From assembly GCA_012274445.1 (NCBI GenBank), contig JAAROD010000076.1, positions 1 through 64,000 on the forward strand: 64,000 nucleotides of DNA, given 5' to 3'. The notes beneath the pieces were generated by a model. It saw only the letters and a list, made by a program, of their open reading frames with translations, was not told the DNA's origin and made no database searches. Made by a program: the position numbers and the translations under genes. The stretch is from Sclerotiophoma versabilis (lineage: Eukaryota; Ascomycota; Dothideomycetes; Pleosporales; Didymellaceae). Positions 22,428 through 33,668 of the stretch are shown here, piece after piece; the stretch's first letter is position 1; each line of letters starts with the position of its first letter.

Positions 22428-22927
22428 ATGCAGATTTCATCCTTCCTCGCCACTGTTCTCTTGGCTGTGCCTGCACTTGTTGCGGCCGCGCCTGTAACCA
22501 GCGGCACCTCCGTCAACACTAGTGCCGACATCTTCACCCGCGACGCGACCTGCAACGCAGTAATTTCGTCCGACCCGACAAGGGCCGCTGAGCAGCGGAG
22601 ATACCTGGCCCAAATGAATGCCCTGACTCCGCAATACCACGCTGCTGAGAGCAGGTGCCCCAGTAATGCACTGGTTACGTATGCAATGAAGAAGACTAGC
22701 CCGGCCGCCAAGGCAGCACTGAAGCAAAGGTGTCTCGATGGCTACAATCAGTACGTCAAAACCGATACAATTGCAGATCTGACAGTAGCTAACCGACCGA
22801 CAGGTGTGTGACGTTGCGCCAGCAGGCTAGGCAGGCGTGCATTAATGCTGGCGGCCGGCCGGACGCTGGTCATGACCAAGCGATCGCTGTCTGCAGACAG
22901 AAGGCCAATACGTGGCGCACAAAATAG
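22428..22927 (+). CDS. Small secreted six-cysteine protein (effector-like)
   Basis: Two exons, 22,428-22,750 and 22,804-22,927, encode 148 residues. The 53-bp intron has GTACGT at its start, CTAAC near 22,790 as branch site and CAG at its end. Without splicing, translation stops early at 22,811. Residues 1-20 form a signal peptide ending AAA. The mature part has six cysteines (42, 77, 102, 109, 120, 138), three of them dependent on exon 2, so up to three disulfides are possible. It is rich in Ala, Gln and Arg and has no catalytic motif I recognise. Size, secretion and even cysteine number fit the broad class of small secreted fungal proteins, some of which are effectors; the function is unknown. 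The leader upstream is pyrimidine-rich, as is typical of well-expressed fungal genes. Confidence 0.8.
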
Positions 22928-24137
22928 GTGTAGTGATTTGACACTATCATAGCGTCTCGGACTGGTACCGTCTTGCTTGGACTGCATTGTCTGTTGGGTA
23001 CTTGGATGGGATTGCGGCGTGGTTGAAGTTGTTTACATTTCAAGAGTTTGTTTTAGATACTATACTTAAATACTCCTTTTCCAATACTAATTCTATTTCC
23101 AACCCCGACCTGCTTCGGGTACATCCTATCCTTGTCATGTACGCACTTATGAGATGAGATTGTGACTTTCATGTGGGGCGTGAACTTCAACCTTAACACT
23201 GCTCTTGAATAGGTAACATGCGTCGTCCACATGCACATACCTCGCAACATTTCTGAGCCCTAATAATTACCCACGCGGATGCTTGGACTAACACACCAGA
23301 CACCCCTCAAGACACAACTACCCCCAATCTCCAGCCCCCAGCGTAATAATTATACATTCGCAGCCCTGTATCCCCGCGTAAATCACCTCACACCTCCGCT
23401 TAGAAAGCAGAACCCTTCTATCGCCCTAGCTATTCCATATTCTGTAGACAGTTAGACGCTGAACAAGACAAGACAAGACACGTGTAAAAAAACACAAACA
23501 CAATCTAACGCAGCAACATCTATAAACCAAAATGCACAATCAGTCATCCACAAGGTACTCTCAGTATTAACCTCTAGAAGCCCGCTAGTTTTGAAATAAA
23601 AAGGTAGTCGTCAGTACTACGGTGGCATTGTATGTGGATTAAATACAAACTATGTAGTCATCTATACTTGCATTAATTACTACATGGGGATTGGACTGGA
23701 ATAGAATAGAATAGAATAGAATACACGCGAACCCGTCTTAGTAAGGTATCAGATATTGTGGATTGAAATAGGCGCTAGATTTTGTATAGAAAAGATGTTG
23801 ATAGGGACTATGATATGGTTTGGATACTATCTTGTAAGAAGTAATCGAGATCACAACGTTACATGGATCAGTCACTGCAAAGCATTACACGCATTTAGAC
23901 CGTTATGAAAACAACTGTCAAAGTGAATTCTGCTATATCTGTGTAGCTGCAGTTGGTATCTTTCAAGCTTCTAACACGCATCCCTTCTACTCTTCGAGCT
24001 AAAAAATATGTACATGCGGAAAGTGAACCAAGGTTTTGATGCTTGAACAACCGGTCTCCACGAAAAGAGTACGTGGCGAACAACAATCAGAAACCTGCAC
24101 GGCTGCCATTGTCAAAACCCGGCGTCGCCGTAGCAGT
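22928..24137. other. Intergenic with simple repeats
   Basis: No gene was recognised in this 1.2 kb. It contains (ACAAG)3 near 23,465 and an AATAG pentamer array at 23,698-23,723. The right part is the 3' flank of the xylanase gene. Confidence 0.55.
23698..23723. repeat. (GAATA)n pentanucleotide microsatellite
   Basis: Five tandem GAATA units. Confidence 0.9.
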
Positions 24138-24862
24138 CTAAGAGCCGGTGACGGTGTACTTGGAGTTGCCAGCAGCGTTGCCCCAGCCCTCGGTGGACAG
24201 GGTCTGGTAGTTGTGGGTACCCAAGTTCATGCCGAGCTTAGCCCAGGCGTCGAAGTGGCACTTGGTGGTGACGGTTCCGCTGCCGGGACGCTTGTTCTGG
24301 CGGTTGCTGATGTACTGGACGAAGGTGGTTGTGCCGACGATGGAAGGCTGGTTGACCTGGGTGTGCTTCCAGATGTCGTAGACGGAGCCGTCGCAGGTCA
24401 CGGAGCCGACCTTCTGGCCCTGGGCGGATCCCGCGCCGTTGCTGGTGTACTCCTGGATGTAGTACTCGACGAGCGGGTTTTGGGTCCAGCCGTAGACGGA
24501 AACCAGGACGGTGCCGGCGGAGGGCTGGGTGGAGCCTTGGAAGTTGATGTTCCTATTCAAGGTGTCAGCCTCATGTCACTACATGGTTGCGTTCAAACAT
24601 ACCTGGTGGTGCCCTTCTGCCAGCCCTTACCGACGACGAAATCGCCGGCGTTGGAGAATTGAACCGAGTAGCCGTTGTTTGTCGGCTGGAAGTTCACATT
24701 GCCGCTCGTCTTGTAGTTCTGGTTGTAGTCCTGGCGGCGCACAAGGCTGGTGACGTCGGTGAGCTCGAAGTCGGGAAGGTCCTCGACGACGTTGGCGGTC
24801 GGGGCAGCAAAGACGCCAGCAACGGCGGAAAGCGCAACTGTGATGTGGGAGAAAGCAACCAT
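24138..24862 (-). CDS. Secreted endo-1,4-beta-xylanase, GH11
   Basis: Two exons (24,862-24,603 and 24,552-24,138) encode 224 residues; the 50-bp intron begins GTATGT. The product hydrolyses internal beta-1,4 bonds in xylan outside the cell. Residues 1-20 are a signal peptide, and a dibasic VRRQ at 41-44 suggests propeptide removal. GH11 hallmarks are NPLVEYYI with nucleophile E116, PSIVGTTTFVQYISNRQ, LGMNLGTHNYQ and the acid/base Glu in STEGWG (E208). The N-terminal strands are shorter than in classical GH11 enzymes: the usual YYSxWxD block is absent and the mature protein goes almost directly to NGYSVQFSNAGDFVVGKGW. Two cysteines (140, 185) sit where family members usually have none, so a disulfide is possible. 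The ATG at 24,862 is the one followed by the signal peptide. Confidence 0.92.
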
Positions 24863-26219
24863 TGTGATTGTAGAAGCGAGTGTAGAGAAGTGAGTGTTGT
24901 GGTGGGAAGTGTTTGTGGATGCTTGGTGAGGGCTTGACAGGACCAAGGCTTCGCTCTCTATATACAAAAAGCTTGACCACCGGATAAGATGCTGAACACG
25001 TCAGTTCCCTTGGTGTATTACTTGTTTTGTTGTTGCCTGCAGCCGTGTTCGCCCGGCACTCGAGCCAGTGAGATTAATTGGGTTGCCAAGTCGTAATCCA
25101 CAGTTTGTAAGACCAGAGTCTTACACCGCGCGATGCATAGACAAATTGCTGATGAAATGTGGAGAAAGGACCGAAGACGTGCTGCTGTTGGTCATTGGTA
25201 GACCTTCAAACGTTGGTGGATGTTTCAAAACGCTACCACCGGTTGAATACATATTCAAGAATTCAGCGCTCCAGGCCAGCACCACGGGCTGCAGAATGGC
25301 AGACGCAACGTGGCACATGATGGCAATTAGATGATCGCTCATATTGCGCTGATCATATGTACAGGCTACAAGCTTGACGCTTTGAGCCGGCGGCAGCCAA
25401 ACGGCGTTGTTGAATGGTATCGTGGTAGAATGGCCTCCTCTCAATTAATATAAAACGGAGAATAGACCAACGCTAGAGGCATTTGCCGTCCCCACTTGGC
25501 GAGGCTTACAAGGCTCGGCACGAGCTTGAACCAACCTCAGGCAAACGCCACTTAATTGTAAGGCATTAGCATAGCGTTTATACATCTGCGCTTACCAATC
25601 CACCGCTCATTCATCATGTACCAGCCCAGTACCCTGCGCAGGAGTTGTCTGTCCGTAAATAGTCCTGAAAACCTAATATCTCATTTCCAGAAGTTTCTGA
25701 TGTGACGTGCACCTTTTCTCTGTGCCGCGACCAGGTCTCGAGTTAAGGCTCCTTCTTTCTTTATTGGCTGCCTATCTCTCTTGTCTACGAGTGCTACCTT
25801 AGCGAGCGTTCTGTATTTGCCATGATGAGCTTGATGATTACGTCATCACTGAAGGGGACTAATTCTGGAGTGGATTCTTCGCTTCGGCTGCTTGGTGTAG
25901 CCGGCGCTTCGATTGACCCCGCATGCAAAGAAATGTGGGGCGCCTGACTTCTATGGTATGGTTCTGCTACACTTGCACGCGACAAAGTGACTTCAGCAGG
26001 AAGAAACTAAACTCAACCACACATTATATCATCCAGGTTCATCGTCACTAAGGTTTATCCAACACAACCACAACGAAACGAATGCCAACTTTGACCATAC
26101 ATCAAATGATACTCCCGATATCCATTGACTATGCTCTCAACGCATGCCTGAGATACCAATAGACCTTTTTCAACTCCCCCTTTCCGCATTCATTCTTCAC
26201 CAGTGCCTTATTGAGGCGC
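24863..26219. other. Intergenic: xylanase promoter and 3' flank of the next gene
   Basis: This 1.36-kb stretch contains the upstream region of the GH11 gene. No further gene is convincing; short ORFs at 25,121-25,444 and 25,794-25,985 have no recognisable features, and the latter starts only at TTG. Confidence 0.5.
24959..24964 (-). promoter_or_regulatory. TATA box of the xylanase gene
   Basis: TATATA on the minus strand, 97 bp upstream of the start codon at 24,862. Confidence 0.5.
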
Positions 26220-29200
26220 TCAATGATCTGGCTCGCAGGTGTTGCAAGACTGCCCGCCGTGCTCAGCTGCCTTCTCGATCGCAATGATACCGCAGGCCTT
26301 AGTACCGACAGTATATCCTACGTACTCCTGAGTATGAGTAGGGCGTCCCATTGGGGGAACAGGGTTTGGGAAGGGGGCAGTCGCATATAAGGGTACACCC
26401 ACATTGCCACGACCACCGTAGAGTCCATTACCAGTTTGACGGTGGGTGCGACGTCGAGCAGGAACAGTACTGTAGCCTTCCACGCTGCCTGCTTGCGAAT
26501 GACTGTGTGCAGGGACATTACGTATGGTCGTCAGATCAATCTGCGGCCAGCGCATAGTGTCGGTGCTTGTCTGAAGTGCGGTCTGACGAGCGATTGTGTC
26601 GAGTTGCGCGGCGAACGGACCGTCAGATGAATTGACATAATATGAGGCACCTAGAGCGAATGCACGAGTAGGGTTTGGGGGATTTGACTCGGCTGCATCT
26701 TGGGCGGTGCCTTCGGATTGAGAGGTTGTCACGTCTGCTGCTGTGATGGCTGTACTCCCCATCTCGATAGGCGAGACCACACAATTTTGATCTTGCTGAT
26801 TGTTCATCGGTGTCGAGCGTTGCTTCTTCGGTCGCAACTTCTTCGGCGATCTGGACCGCCCTTTTGTGTACATTGGAGGAAGCAGCCATGGCACTGGGTA
26901 CATATGATAGTACCATGGAATGCCGTAGCCATCGAGAGCGTACAGATCGGGTAGACCTGGAGGAGGCTGATCACATGCAACTTCTGTTGTACTTACATTA
27001 ACATCATGATAGCTTTGTTTGAGATTATCCACCTACTTTCGCACTGTGAAATCGTCCCCTGAGCTGGGACGAATTCTGTGGCAGTGGCGCGCAGGTCGGA
27101 CCCCGAACTAGACTCCATAGACACAGTGCTGGCGGTGACATGATGGATGCTATGATCGTATTGTGCGCTTCGGCCTGGAACTGGTGAGTTGCTGCGTGGG
27201 CCGTCGCCTGAGCCTGGTGCAGACGTTATTGAATCATCATACTCATCGTCTGCATCGCTCGAATGGATATTGCCTACAAATGGCACATGTGAGTAATCAC
27301 ACAAATTGAGACGATCTCTGGTGGTTTTCAACCTACCTTCTGACCCTACACAACTGGAGGCGCTGTTCGGGTTCATTGATACAGAGCCGTCGGTAATCTG
27401 AGTAGCTTTGATAGTGGAATTGCTGGTTGCCCGTGATGGCGTAGATGATTCCGGGAGGCTTTTAGTAGATGAAGGTGCCCCGATTACTGAGTCTCGTAGA
27501 AATGAGCTGATATAATCCTCATGATTGGCGCGCGTTTTACATTCTGTCCCTACTGGCGCAACGCCAGCGACACTCTTGGACGTGCTAAAGTCACAGCGGT
27601 TGTGGCCTGACAATATTGGTGTGGAGCCTCTGCTATCAACGGTACGAACGTGCCGCATTGATCTTGTCGTAGTGATTTTGGCTGCAGTCACGTGATTCGA
27701 ACCTGATCGATGGGTCATTGCCTTGGGCGATCTCAGAGTCTGGGCAGACTTCGTCTGTTTCAAAGTCGAACTCAAGGTAGGAGCGTGGGCACTGCTACCC
27801 TTACTGACGGACCTGCGAGGTATGCGGGATGGCTGTGTCACTGAAACGGGAAGATGAGAGCCTTCGAGGAGGTCGGATTTCAGACCGTGGTCTCGACCGA
27901 TGCTCGCTACTGAGTTGTCTGTAACTGAGCCGAAAGTAGAGTTAGGCTTCGGCTCAACATGAATTGCATTATCTGAGGATGGAATACTGATCGATAGCTC
28001 TGGTCTCAAAGCCACCGTTCGATTGCCTGTGGCAGTTCTAATAGTATTGATCTTCGATGTGCTGTTTTGCTCATCAATCTGCTCAGCGTGGACATCAGCG
28101 ACATTATCAGGAAAGGTGGGAGGAGTGTTGTATTGAAGGCCGGAAGCTGACGAGAAGCTGCTCTGCGAGCATGCAGGACTCCTTACCGGCGAGCCATGCG
28201 CAGTGTGAAACGAGGTTGCCCCAGTGGAGACGATGCTGCTGGGGGAACGCTTGTGGTTGGCAGTCATATGGCTGCTGAGTTGAGCCGTTCGTGGCGGCAA
28301 CGGTTTGGTAGGCGAGCCGGCATTATGGCAGAGACTTCCAATCTTCGGCGGCGCAATGGGGCTGTTCCAAGGTACTTTCGTGGGCGATTGTTGTGTCTTG
28401 CTGGGACTGCGCCGGAATGTGGGTGATGTGATATCAGCGTCAAAAGCATCGAGTGCGTTTTTGGTGAGGAAGGTCGGCCCTTCAGCATACGCTCTACCAA
28501 TGTCAAGCGAGCTTCGTGTAGGTCGAACGCTCTTGCGATCAACAGGGGGGCCACTTGGGGAGGCCTTTGTGCGATCATGGGCCCTTGCTCGCTGCGCTGT
28601 CGCGAGTGTAGGTGAAATGGACGGAGACAGCCATTGTGCGGGAAGCGGCTTGCGTGGGCTAGCAGACTTCACGTCTTCGTAATTTATGGTCTTTCTCTCC
28701 GTGATGATATCTATACTGGCATTGGACGAACTCTGAATAGTCTCAACGTCAGAGTCGCGTGCATCGTGGGCCGAAGTGTCATTTGCTGAAGCGTTTTCGA
28801 GACGTGAGCCTGGCTGAGAATTAGATGACACCGAGTAGTGTTGGTGTGCGAAGTAAACGTGTACACGTACCTTGGTGGGTGCCTTCTGTGGACAAGAACA
28901 ATGCGCCGCTGCGTGCGTTGTCGCTGTCAAATGCTTGCATGGCTTGCATGGCCGACAAAGATGCTGTGTGTGGGGAGTCGTCCACAGGACCTATCATGCC
29001 AGGCTCTGGAAGCGCCGAGCGCGGGATAAGAGCAGCGCGCTGAGGCGAGTGATGTTTGTGGTCCATGGGCAGGGGAACACAGCCGGGTGCTGTGCGAGCC
29101 TTGGAGGGTGATAATGTTGCCATTTTATGATGCGGTTGCTGGTGATCATGCAAATGTGGAGCGTTATGAGATGGTGTGAACGGCTGAGACAATGACGAGT

Positions 29201-29406
29201 TGTTTGATTGATTGCTGTAGTCAATGCTGGCGTCGAGGCCGCGCCACAAAAGACTGTCTCTGGATGTTGTCAGCGGTAGTCAGCATGTGGTTCAAGAGTG
29301 CCTACCGCTCAGCTAAGCCGAGTGCCTTGGCCGTGTTGCAGTAGGAGATGAGGCTAATTTCGCCGTGTTGACAGGAGGAGAAGTAGACGTAGTGATACAA
29401 ACACAT
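26220..29406 (-). CDS. Large disordered Ser/Thr-rich fungal protein of unknown function
   Basis: Four exons, 29,406-29,306, 29,253-28,871, 28,809-27,037 and 26,983-26,220, encode about 1,006 residues. Introns are 52, 61 and 53 bp with standard borders. The first exon gives the only structured-looking part, MCLYHYVYFSSCQHGE followed by ISYC, a Cys/His pattern seen at the start of many uncharacterised fungal proteins. The rest is low-complexity, rich in Ser, Thr, Pro and basic residues, with many SP/TP sites and an RSRSPKKLRPKKQR cluster near the start of the last exon. A further 63-bp segment (about 27,277-27,339) starts GTAGGT, contains TTACTCAC and ends TAG. It is a multiple of three and could be an optional intron, giving 985 residues. 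The domain order suggests a regulatory or scaffold protein, but no function can be assigned. Confidence 0.65.
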
Positions 29407-29801
29407 AATGCTGGGAAGCGACTGTCGCCCGCGACGTGCTACAGGGGTCAAGTTACCAAGTTGAGTAAACAAGCAGGTGGTATAGACGTGCGGGTGAGTG
29501 TCAAGGGCGGGGAGAAGGCGCCCCACGTGGGAAAGCTGAAATGGAAGGTTAGGAAGTGAAGGGAGGGCGCCATCATAAACAAGTCGATCAATGAGCGATC
29601 AACCGCAGCCAGCACGGCAAGCTGAGTACCTCCACAACACACACGTACTCACCACATAGGCTTTTAAGTTCATGTTCCAAGACTAACCCTTCAAGTCAAT
29701 AATCGACATGGTGTAGAAATTTTTTGGATGATGGACCCCATGGTTTAATGCTGACCTTTTTATTGGATCCTATGGAAGGGCTAAGAAAGGGGGGCTAGAT
29801 C
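29407..29801. other. Intergenic spacer
   Basis: Promoter side of the Ser-rich gene and 3' flank of the XLF gene. No gene was seen. Confidence 0.5.
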
Positions 29802-31504
29802 CTAGAAACGCCTCTTCTTCTTATTTTGCGCTTGCTTCTTGGCAAGCTCCTCATTTCTACGCTTGAGCTCTGCCCTCTTCCGCTCAGCCTTCTCCTCAGG
29901 CGTCTCCTCATGTGCTTCCTCTACAGAGGTCACCTCTTCCTGCACTGTTTCTGGCATCGGTGGCGGGGATGACTTGATTGTCGGTGAGCGAGCATTCCTG
30001 AGGCGAGTGGTTGTTGTTATCTCCATGTCGCGCTGCGATGAGGCGCCATCCTGGCTGGCTGCGTTCTTGCCTCCGATCTTGAAAGCATTTCTGAGCTTCT
30101 TGGGCGAAGGACCGATCTGTGGAGTACCGATTCGTAGGTCGGCTTGTGAAAGAAGTGGCTCTGAAGCTTGAGGTGGTTCCTCATGGGGTGTGACTGCTTG
30201 ATCCTTGAGCTGTGGGGTCTCGGAGGTCTCTCTTTTTGCTCTCCCTCCTATGACAAAGCTTTTGGCCTTGGGCCTGCTGACTGGGGGCGGTGATGTCGCC
30301 GGCTCCGCTGGCACCAGCGGCGAGGGTGAGTTGGCGTGTTTTCGAGTGTGGCGTGCTGTCCGGCTTTGGGTCTGGCTTTGAGTTAGGCTCTGGCTTCGTG
30401 ACGGCACATCCAGGTCCTCGTCGTCTTCGGTTGAGTCCTCTTCGTCAGCGCCCCCGGCCTGCTGAGCTGAGGGTGGCATAGGCTTGGGTAGGTTGGCGGC
30501 CTTTTGGGGAATGTTGCGTGTCTACGGTCGCTGTCAGTACTTGTAGGTAGCTCGTGGGGCCGACCAGCACCAACCTTGAAGTTGTCATGCACCTCGAACT
30601 CATCCGCGGTGTCATCATCTACAGGACTCGATTCGTGGCCATGCTTCGGCGGTTGGAAAGGCGGGGCAGGCTCTCTAGTTCTGATCTTGACAGCAGGTTT
30701 GGCGAAAGTCAGCCGGCTTGGTACTGCTGATAGCCAATCTTCAGCACCATCCTCTGCTCGTAGACTCGTGGGCACATCCGGCGTGCACTGAGCGAGGGCT
30801 TCCTGGAACAAGCCCAAGGTGGTGAGGTCCGCGTCGGCCAACTGCGCGGTCTCTTCCCTCCAAGGATGCTGTTGGAAGGGCCTGAGGGCGGGCAGATGGC
30901 GGGCAGCTTGCTCGCGCTTGATCAACTTGCGGCCTGTTTTCAAGCCTCCTATGGTTGGGAAAGCTGCAGCAAGATCGAGGTTGCTGGATTCGAACGTGTC
31001 GACGAGCCGGGTGATGGCGTTGTCCTTGTTCTCGATGGTGGTGATCAAGTCGTTGATCCGCTCGTACTGGATGTGCGACGACACGAGCAGTGGAAGGATG
31101 AGCTCGTTCTTGAGTGTCACGGAGCTGCGCTTCCGCAGATGGAAGTTCCAGGTCAGGGAGTCGAGTGGCTCAGGCAGGCGGACGGTGGTGTGCAAGGTAA
31201 TGCCGTCGCTCCCCTGGCGGGTGAGGCGACACCCAGCGCCCTCTGCGCCGGCCAAGGACTTGCAGACATTGGCGAGCAGGATGGCGAGCTGGGCGGGATC
31301 GTGGGTGCTCACTTCGATGGGCGACTGCTGCTCACCAGCGCGGCCCACGATGCCGGCCCGATCCAGCTGTTCGCTCCATATGGAGGTCAGGCAGGTGAGG
31401 AAGAGCGTGTACGAGTCGGGCTGGAAGGCGGGCTTGACGAGCAGCTGGGGGATGGGCTCGCCGTGCGGCTGCTCGGACAGCTCCAAGACGCGCCAGGACG
31501 ACAT
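29802..31504 (-). CDS. nej1: XLF/Nej1-like non-homologous end-joining factor
   Basis: Two exons (31,504-30,575 and 30,521-29,802; 53-bp intron) encode 549 residues. The N-terminal 240 residues match the fungal XLF head and coiled-coil stalk: MSSWRVLEL at the start, a PQLLVKPAF strand, SYTLFLTCLTSIWSEQLDR, and later LTWNFHLRKRS before a long helix (about 170-215). The family works in the nucleus with Ku and DNA ligase IV to join broken ends. After the intron the protein is disordered and acidic, with an SQ/TQ cluster at residues 353-362 (SQ, TQ, SQ, TQ), typical targets of Tel1/Mec1 kinases. It ends KKKRRF, which resembles the XLF-type Ku-binding motif (basic residues then a terminal Phe). It is divergent from cactin, sharing a 362-bp promoter. 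The start is the ATG before SSW; the frame is open upstream without an ATG in context. Confidence 0.8.
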
Positions 31505-31866
31505 GGCAGCACTCACGGGCGGGCACAGAAGGTGCGCGGTGCAGCTGCGCGCATCGTCCCTTGCCTCCACCCACGGCTCTGGCGGGCCTCGACGTTGCCT
31601 GCAGCCATGGACGGGGGGACGCGGGCGGGCGGTCGAGGCGCAAGGCTGCCGGAGCGCTAGGCGGCAGGGCAGGGGCCGCGGCGGCCACTCCCCGTACGTC
31701 ACGGCGGCTGAGGATTTCCAGACAGCAGCACCGCAGCACCGCAGCACAGCACCACAGCACAGCACCGCACCGCACCGCCCACCGCCCACCGCACCGCCCA
31801 CCGCCCACCGCACCACACCGCACCACCCCGCACCACCCCACGCCACACCCGGGCCCCCCACGCAAC
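31505..31866. promoter_or_regulatory. Shared 362-bp divergent promoter of XLF and cactin
   Basis: The start codons of XLF (minus) and cactin (plus) are 362 bp apart, so both promoters lie here. The region is very GC-rich and half of it is a CACCGC-type repeat. Confidence 0.6.
31720..31850. repeat. CAGCACCGC/CACCGCCCAC low-complexity array
   Basis: About 130 bp of degenerate CA-C-CGC units, strongly strand-asymmetric (almost no G or T on the plus strand), directly upstream of the cactin start codon. Confidence 0.85.
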
Positions 31867-33668
31867 ATGTCGTCGCGCAACCCCCCGCCCTGGGAGCGCC
31901 ACGGCCGCGACAGACCGCCGCAGCGCCCGCGCCCGTCGTCGACAGTGCCCGCAAAGCGCGCAGCAGAGGCGCGGCCGGCCGACGGCGCCTCGAAGCGGAC
32001 GGCGAACGCGGCCGAAGAGGCGTGGGTGGCCGACGAGGACCGGTTCGTGCTGCAGCAGGCGAAGAAGAAGGCTGCGCTGCGCGTCCGCGGCGGGCGAGCC
32101 AAGCCCATCGACTGGCTCGCCGTCACGCTGCGCTTCGTCGACCCGACCCCGTCGGTGCACGAGGACGAGGTGGGCGACGACGAGCTCGACGTGCAGGACC
32201 CGGAGGGCGTGCTGGACGCGCTGGACGCCGACGCGCTGTCGGCGCTCGAGGCTGAGATCGAGGACTACCTCGCGCTGGAGACCAGCCGTAGCAACAGAGA
32301 GTACTGGGCCGTGAGTCGCCCCGGCCCAGCCTGCTGACCTGTGCTGACCTGCGCAGGCGCTCAAGACCATCTGCAGAGACCGGCGCCGCCAGTCGCGCGC
32401 GGCCGCCGACGCGCGCAGCACCGGCTCCGTCGCCGCCGACATCGACCGCCTGCTCGCGCCCAAGACCCACGCCCAGCTCGAGGCGCTCGAGGCCCAGGTC
32501 CAGCGCAAGCTGGCCGCCGACGAGCCCATCGACTACGACTACTGGGAGCAGCTGCTGCGGAGCCTGCGCATCTGGAAGGCCCGCGCCACCCTGCGCCGCG
32601 TCTCGCAGCAGGTGGTGACGGAGCGCCTGCAGGCCCTGCGCACCCAGCAGGCCGACGCGGCGGCGGCGGTGCACGAGAAGCTGCAGGCCACGCTGGGCCC
32701 TACGCCGGCAGCACCCGTCGCCTACGACGCCGCGCTCGACCCGCAGCCGTCGCTGAAGCTGCGGGCCGAGGACCGCGCGCTGGTGCACGTCGACGAGAAG
32801 AGCTTCCTGGAGGCCATTGTGAGTCCTGCCCCCCGCACACGGCCCGCACACGCTGACCGCACCAGGCCCACGAGCGGCAGCGCATCCAGAAGCTCGGCTA
32901 CGTGCCCTCGCTGAAGGCCGCCTCGCACCAGCCCGCTGCCCACGACGCGCCCGCCAGCAGCGGCGCCGCCACCGTCAGCGCGTCGCGCTTTGCCCCCGTC
33001 GACAAGGACGACTACTCCCCGGCCACCATGGCCCTCTACGAACGCGAGGTCGCACGCGGCGTCGAGGAGGGCGAGGAGGTCTTTACGGCCGAGGAACAGC
33101 TTGCCACCCCGCGCCCGCACTGGGCGGCCACCTACAAGCCCCGGAAGCCGCGCTACTTCAACCGCGTGCAGACGGGCTACGAGTGGAACAAGTACAACCA
33201 GACCCACTACGACCACGACAACCCCCCGCCCAAGGTCGTCCAGGGCTACAAGTTCAACATCTTCTACCCCGACCTCATCGACAAAGCAAAAGCGCCCACG
33301 TACCGCATCGAACGCGAAAACGGCCGCAGGCGTGGCGAGTCCTTTGCCCCCGCTGGCGAGGACGACACCTGCCTGATTCGCTTCATTGCCGGCCCGCCCT
33401 ACGAGGACATTGCCTTCCGCATCGTCGACAAGGAGTGGGACTATAGTGCCAAACGAGAGCGCGGCTTCAAGAGCAGTTTCGACAAGGTGAGTGCCTGACA
33501 GCGCAGTCGTGCTACCCCGTCCCGCCCTACTCAAGCCTCCCCGCCAAAGCACTGGCTGACCACCCGCAGGGCATCTTGCAACTGCACTTCCAGTTCAAAA
33601 AGGTATGTCTTTGTTCAACCCTGACCCTCGCTCGTGCTCACTCGGTGCAGGTCTACTATCGTAAATAG
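31867..33668 (+). CDS. Cactin, spliceosome-associated protein
   Basis: Five exons (31,867-32,310, 32,357-32,818, 32,866-33,486, 33,570-33,602, 33,651-33,668) encode 525 residues. All four introns are phase 0 with consensus borders. The middle region contains the cactin central domain (from about WADEDRF-like text, residues 60-300, with IDYDYWEQLL). The C-terminal 125 residues are the highly conserved cactin domain: PRYFNRVQTGYEWNKYNQTH, then KVVQGYKFNIFYPDLIDK, then RFIAGPPYEDIAFRIVDKEW. It finishes on two tiny exons coding GILQLHFQFKK and VYYRK, the canonical cactin end. Cactin supports pre-mRNA splicing in the nucleus and has been linked to telomere and chromatid-cohesion defects in fission yeast and animals. 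The N-terminus is short and Arg/Pro-rich. The last two exons are easily missed because they are 33 and 18 bp. Confidence 0.93.

Noticed and set aside
24036..24662. 208-residue plus-strand ORF
   Set aside because: It lies antisense to the GH11 xylanase, whose reading frames and intron are well supported; it is a shadow.
30980..31000. tRNA-like TTCGAAC box
   Set aside because: It lies in XLF coding sequence with no cloverleaf around it; no tRNA gene was found in the window.
30819..32255. 478-residue plus-strand ORF
   Set aside because: It is antisense to the XLF gene and runs through the GC-rich shared promoter; the composition is Arg/Pro/Ala-rich and typical of shadow frames in GC-rich DNA.
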